Position numbers and translations under genes: made by a program
Shown: positions 58,136-64,000 of the stretch, one piece after another
Layout: every line of letters begins with the position of its first letter
How positions within the stretch are numbered: position 1 is the first letter of the stretch
Origin: Onthophagus taurus
Taxonomy: Eukaryota; Arthropoda; Insecta; Coleoptera; Scarabaeidae
DNA: 64,000 nucleotides
Reading direction: 5' to 3'
NCBI RefSeq assembly: GCF_036711975.1
Contig: NW_027248941.1
Location: 310,001 to 374,000, forward strand
The notes under the pieces: model-generated
Database searches by the model: none
What the model was told of the DNA's origin: nothing
Seen by the model: only the letters and a program-made list of their open reading frames with translations

Positions 58136-61100
58136 ATGTTAAAACCACTTTTGAACGTTCTAAACAAATCAAGCATCGAATATTTATTTCCACGAGGACG
58201 TTTAAAATCGAATTATCGTTTTTTAAGCAAAAATTTAAAACCTAACCTCAAATCTGCGTCAAATCTTTCCACGACCAAAGTCGCTTCGATAGCGAAATTC
58301 GTCGAAAATTCGTTTGCTTACAGCGTTTTAGAACCTCTACCGATTGTATCAACGTTGAAACAAATCTCGATTAATAATAATAATAATAAAAATGTGAAAA
58401 CTGAAGAAGATTTTGAGCGATTTTTGAATAAAGATTGGAGGAAATGTGGTGTTAAAGAGATCGTCGATGGGTTTAATGCGGTTCTTCCGTTTTGTGTGGA
58501 GAATAACGTTAATATTACGAATAAAAACTTTGATTTTTTAGTTGATGGGTTGTTGGATAACGTTGAGAATTTATCAACTGATGATATAATAAGTGTTTTA
58601 AAGTTTTTAACAGAGTCCCCTTTACCTGGGGGTTTAAATATGCATAATTACCACGATGTTTGGAGCGCTATGGACGACGTTTGTTGTTGGAGGTTAAAAT
58701 CGTTTGATTTACAAACGAGTTTTTATGTGGCGAATTTGTGGTTTAAGATGGGTTTGGGAAGAATTTGCGATTTTATTTATGAATTATTAGAGAAGTACAG
58801 CAAAAAACCGGCGCGTTTAACTAAATCGGAGTTGGTTTATATCTTTTTTTATTTCAATATTTGTCGAAAACGCACCATGGATTTTTCTTATGAAGATGCG
58901 ATCGAAAAAAAAATCTCTTTAATGTCGCCTGATGAAATTGGAATAGTCGCCTTGGGATTTTTTAAGACTAAAACAATGATTAAAAGTGCTGATACATTAA
59001 ATGTGATGATCGATTGTGCTATAAACAATTCGAAGAGTATTCATGAGATTACTTTGGCTGCTATTGTTAAAGTGAGTACTTAATTTTGATTTAATTTTAA
59101 TTAAAATGATGTAAGAATCATTTCGCTTAAAAATCGACAAATTTTTTTGGCACAAATAAAAAAAACGTCACTTTTTGTGAGGTTATGGACCCTGCTAATC
59201 ATATAAACAAAAACTTTCAGGTGTTAATATCAACTTTAATTTTATTACTATATTCGAAATCTTTATAAAATAACCTTTAAAATGAGTCCAAACATGACAC
59301 ATTTATCTCAAATAACAAAAAAATTAGAATAAAAGACATTAAACCGGAAGTTAGCAACAATTTAATTTTTAAATATTAATACCAACTTCAATTTTTGATT
59401 TTTTTAACTATATTTTATAAAAATTAAGAATATATCTCAATGACATTGACATTTCAAACCGGAAGTTGGCCATAACTTCATTAACATTGAAGATGTTAAT
59501 GTCAACTTTAATTTTATTATTATATTTGTAAACTTTATAAAATAACCTTTAAAATGAGCCCAAACATGACACATTTATCTCAAAAAACAAAAAAGTTTGA
59601 ATAAAAAGCATTAAACCGGAAGTTAGCAACAATTTAATTTATAAATATTAATACCAACCTTAATTTCTAATTTAGTTTTATTATGATAAATTTTAAAACA
59701 TTTTATAAAAATTAAGAATATTTCAAAATGACATTGACATTTTAAACCGGAAGTTGCTTATATCTCGAGTAATATTGGAATTAAACACATCATGTTTGGG
59801 CTCATTTTAAAGGAATTTCACGACGATTACAAATATGTCAAAATTGAGATTGACATTTCTAACCGGAAGTTGACCATAACTTCATTAACATTGAAGATGT
59901 TAATGTCAACTTTAATTTTATTATTATATTTGTAATATTTATAAAATAACCTTTAAAATGAGTCCAAACAAGACGCATTTATCTCAAAAAACAAAAAAAT
60001 TAAAATAAAAAACATCAAACCGGAAGTTAGCAATTTAATTTTTAAATATTAATACCAACCTCAATTTTTGATTTTTTTAATTATATTTTTGTTTTTGTGA
60101 CAAATTTTATACAAATTAAGTACATATCAAAATGACATTGACATTTTAAACCGGAAGTTGCTTATATCTCGAATAATATTGGAATTAAACGTATCATGTT
60201 TGGGCTCATTTTAAAGGATTTTTCACGACGATTACAAATATGTCAAAATTGAGGTTGACATTTCTAACCGGAAGTTGGCCATAACTTCATTAACATTGAA
60301 GATGTTAATGTCAACTTTAATTTTATTATTATATTTGTAATCTTTATAAAATAACCTTTAAAATGAGTCCAAACATGATACATTTATCTCAAAAAATAAA
60401 AAAGTTACAATAAAAAACATTAAACCGGAAGTTAGCAACAATTTAATTTATAAATATTAATACCAACCTTAATTTCTCATTTTTTTTATTATATTTTTGA
60501 TTTTGTGACAAATTTTAAGACATTTTATAAAAATTAAGAATATATCAAAATGACATTGACATTTCAAACCGGAAGTGGCTTATATCTCAAGTAATATTGG
60601 AATTAAATATATCATGTTTGGGCTCATTTTAAAGGATTTTTCAAGACGATTACACATATGTCAAAATTGAGGTTGACATTTCTAACCGGAAGTTGGCCAT
60701 AACTTCATTAATATTGAAGATGTTAATGTTAACTTTAATTTTATTATTATATTTGTAATCTTTATAAAATAACCTTTAAAATGAGTCCAAACATGACACA
60801 TTTATCTCAATAAACAATGAAATTAGAATAGAAACATTAAACCGGAAGTTAGCAACAATTTAATTTTTAAATATTAATACCAACCTTAACTTCTGTTTTT
60901 TTTTTATTACATTTTTGTTTTTGTGACAAATTTTAAGAACTAAGAAAATATCAAAATGACATTGACATTTCAAACCGGAAGTTGCTTGTATCTCGAGTAA
61001 TATTGGAATTAAACACATCATGTTTGGGCTCATTTTAAAGGATTTTTCACGACGATTACAAATATGTCAAAATTGAAGTTGACATTTCTAACCGGAAGTT

Positions 61101-63152
61101 GACCATAACTTCATTAATATTGAAGATGTTAATGTCAACTTTAATTTTATTATTATATTTGTAATCTTTATAAAATAACCTTTAAAATGACTCCAAACAA
61201 GACGCATTTATCTCAAAAAAAAAAAGTTTGAATAAAAAACATTAAACCGGAAGTTAGCAACAAATTAATTTTTAAATATTAATACCAACCTTAATTTCTG
61301 AATTTTTTTATTATATTTTTGTTTTTGTCACAAATTTTAAGGCATTTTATAAAAAATCAATAATATATCAAAATGACATTGACATTTCAAACCGGAAGTT
61401 GCTTATATTTCATGTAATATTGGGATTAAACGTATCATGTTTGGGCTCATTTTAAAGGATTTTTCACGACGATTACAAATATGTCAAAATTAAGGTTGAC
61501 ATTTCTAACCGGAAGTTGGCCATAACTTCATTAATATTGAAGATGCTACCGCCAACTTTAATTTTATTATTATATTTGTAATCTTTATAAAATAACCTTT
61601 AAAATGAGTCCAAACATGACGCATTTATCTCAAAAAACAAAAAAGTTAGAATAAAAAACATTAAACCGGAAGTTAGCAACAATTTATTTTTTTAAATATT
61701 ATTACCAACCTTAATTTTTTTTTTTTATTACATTTTTATTTTTGTTACAAATTTTAAGAACTAAGAAAATATCAAAATGACATTGACATTTCAAACCGGA
61801 AGTTGCTTATATCTCGAGTAATATCGGAATTAAATATATCATGTTTGGGCTCATTTTAAAGGATTTTTCACGACGATTACAAATATGTCAAAATTGACTT
61901 TGACATTTCTAACCGGAAGTTGACCATAACTTCATTAATATTGAAGATAAATATGTCGTGTTTGTACTCATTTTAAAGGATTTTTAATGAAGATTACAAA
62001 CATGTCAAAAAAAATCGTCGATTTTTATTCCACACGATGATTCTTGATTTTTTCCCAATACATTTTTAATCCAGACAATTCGATTATCTCATCACCCCTT
62101 AACGGCGACTAAAACAGCGGAGCTCCTCCAAGTGATCACACCGGAAATCGAAAGATTATCGCACATTTGCTGCATGCATTTGGCCCTTTTAGGAACCGGT
62201 TTGCAAATATTCAACAAAACCGCGTTAACGAAAATTTGCGAAAAACTCTCGAAAAGCATCCACGACAAAGAAACGATTCGAATAAAAGACATCGAGCGCC
62301 TCCTCCTCACATTAACAATGTTCGATTTTAAACCGAAAGTTTCCACGACGAACGACATTTACGACCTCCTTCTCCGGGAATTCTACAACCCAGCTCGACA
62401 AGGTGAAATCGAAAGTCACCCAAAATGCCTTCCGTGTTCCCTCCTGTTTTTGGCAATCCGAAATATTTACCCCGAAGATCTAATAGATGGCGTTTTAAAC
62501 CCGGATTTTTTAAAGAAAACTTACGGGAAACAATTTTTGGATGTTCCGAGGGAATTATACTCTTTAGATATGTGTTTAGAGATTGAAAGGCCGAATTATA
62601 AAGGAAATCGGATACCTAAAGACAAGCGGAGGAGATGCGCGAAAGTTTTTATTGAACGATTACCTAAAAAAGAGAAAAAAAGCATGAATGCAGCCGATCG
62701 ATTAATCCACGACGTGTTAGATTCTTGCTTAAAAGTAACGGGAGATTCGAATAAAGTGTTTTTGGGGCATATCATACCGCAATATGTCAAAGCTGATATT
62801 GTCTTGTGTTACGACGAATTAAACAAGGAATTTATAACCCCAAATTTTACTCAGTATGAAATTGGTGATATTGTGAGACCTCCAAATAAGAAAAATTTGA
62901 GGTGGATTGTAGTTGTGCCAGTTTCTGTTAATACGACGATTAGATATTTATTAAAACCGGTGGGATTCATGAATTTAAAACGACGACAATTAAAATTGTT
63001 GGGTTACGACGTCGTTATGGTAAACGTGATTAAATTGTTTAATTTATATAGGATTAATTTAAAATTTTTAGGTTCCTTATCACGAGTATATTCCGTTAGA
63101 TGAAGATGATAAAGTTGAATATATTTCTAGTTTAATACAAAGAGTTCTTTAA
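58136..63152 (+). CDS. FASTK-family mitochondrial RNA-binding protein with RAP domain
   Basis: FASTK-family proteins act in mitochondrial RNA processing and stability (family knowledge). Exons are 58136-59071, 62075-63019 and 63072-63152, joined between codons, for 653 aa. The N-terminus MLKPLLNVLNKSSIEYLFPR followed by more Arg/Lys/Ser and few acidic residues fits a mitochondrial targeting peptide. The middle is helical-repeat-like (DDIISVLKFLTESPLPGG, SPDEIGIVALGFFKTKTM). Residues ~585-650 form the RAP domain (RWIVVVPVSVNTTIRYL, RRQLKLLGYDVVMVPYHEYI, DDKVEYISSLIQRVL). It resembles FASTKD5-type proteins, but the member cannot be fixed by eye. Poly(A) hexamers overlap and follow the stop (63152-63157, 63156-63161). 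Intron 1 (3.0 kb) is almost entirely repeats. Confidence 0.85.
59210..62010 (-). repeat. Modular ~415-430 bp repeat array in FASTK intron 1 (reverse)
   Basis: About six to seven units, reverse-complemented relative to the Merlin introns: AATGAGTCCAAACATGACAC, TTAAACCGGAAGTTAGCAAC, TATCTCGAGTAATATTGG, and CTAACCGGAAGTTGACCAT. Each unit has three ACCGGAAGT-type boxes. The array begins about 140 bp after the donor and stops about 65 bp before the acceptor of the next exon, ending with a TATGTCGTGTTTGTACTCAT head-type word. Confidence 0.9.
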
Positions 63153-64000
63153 ATAAATAAATTTTTATAAACAATTAATTAGAAATGTCAAATTTAAAGT
63201 TTTATTCGGAGGTACCAACCTAAATCGAAGTGTCATTATTCGTAATGACGGTTTTAACGTAACTTCAAATTAAAATTTTTTATTTATTTTATACAACAAC
63301 AACGATTTGAAATTAGTTAAATTATTTATTAATTAATAATAAATAACAATATTTAGTTGAATTTTAAACTTTTTTGTTGATTTTTTATAACTTTTAATAA
63401 TAATCAAAATTTGACGTGTAAATTGGGTTGCATAACATTTTTGACATAACCTAATTATGACGTAAAATGACAAACGCTAATTATTTAAGACGTGTTTGAA
63501 TTTTGTTTATAATTAATTTATTGTCTTAAAACGCGAGATATATTTTTTAGGTAATATTAGAAAAATTCAATTAAAAGTTATTAAAAAAAAATTAATTAAT
63601 GTTTATAAATGTCACTAGATGGCGCTACCTTCTACGCGTCTTTTTCAAGTGACATTTTTGACGTTTCATTAAAAAAAATATTTAAGTCATTTTGCGTTAG
63701 AAATAAAACTAAAACTAGAAATTTTAGGGTTATGTCGTGCGTCATTTTATTACATCGGCAGAAAAAACTATCAAAATTTTGTAACTAAACTATTTTTTTT
63801 ACAACATGGTTTTGTGATTCCAAAATGTTTATGTTAGTTAAAAAGAGATGGATGTAGCACATTTTAACGTAATAGACAAGGATAAATATATTCTGATCGA
63901 TTCAATTTGAAATCTATTAATCCAAACGAATCGATTTAATTTGAAATTGGTTAAATTATTTATTAATTAATAAAAATAACAATATTTAGTTGAATTTTAA
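63153..64000. other. FASTK 3' flank, no gene seen
   Basis: AT-rich sequence without a supportable gene. A 60-bp direct repeat (TTGAAATTAGTTAAATTATT at 63307, again with small changes at 63941) brackets most of it. The interval also contains a CACTAGATGGCGCTACC word at 63613-63629 and half of a foldback element at 63699-63742. Confidence 0.6.

Overview
The window is nuclear DNA of an insect. It is AT-rich, its genes have short GT-AG introns, and all six recognisable proteins are animal orthologues. Gene content alone does not fix the order. A beetle or another repeat-rich holometabolous insect is plausible, but that is inference. No prokaryotic, organellar or viral gene was seen.

Genes in order: the 3' part of Nup88 (+, 4450-6216); Nipsnap (-, 16095-17242); Merlin/NF2 (+, 17713-30609); Mediator subunit MED26 (+, 31395-38380); a divergent SLC6-type transporter (-, 46344-52908); an unassigned short 5' exon (+, 57612-57639); and a mitochondrial FASTK-family RAP protein (+, 58136-63152). 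Exon joins were worked out by hand from splice sites, reading phase and family resemblance. Merlin comes to 615 aa, MED26 to 507, the SLC6-like protein to 659 and the FASTK protein to 653. Nipsnap comes to 249 aa if a 16-nt first exon is accepted. The genes share no pathway. Nipsnap and Merlin are divergent and share a promoter interval of about 470 bp.

Most of the window is repeats, and each gap or large intron has its own kind. Two arrays of a 181-184 bp satellite lie at 1-4341 (inside a Nup88 intron) and 6985-15290. A modular repeat of about 415-435 bp, rich in CCGGAAGT words, fills introns of Merlin, MED26 and the FASTK gene in both orientations. A 133-bp family occurs at 43800-46280 and 48930-51440, flanking and inside the SLC6 gene. 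GC-rich GCCTCGG arrays lie at 28281-30180, 39465-42835 and 47400-48620. A 122/153-bp tandem repeat lies at 26930-28105, and a minisatellite with units of about 22 bp at 53330-57230.

Mobile elements include a 1920-bp mariner-like element with TIRs of about 288 bp and a frameshifted transposase (24902-26821). A 3.9-kb element with CAGGGTGAC ends (38960-42882) consists almost entirely of tandem arrays. There are also several small foldback elements or MITEs, a transposase relic and a non-LTR reverse-transcriptase relic.

The most unusual observations are these. Both satellite arrays end in the same hairpin-bearing module, as if each were the inside of a mobile element. Three unrelated-looking repeat families share a CCCAAAC-type box and a TCGAGATAT box. 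A palindromic element carries a perfect RFX X-box in each arm. All coordinates and periods were read by eye without alignment software.
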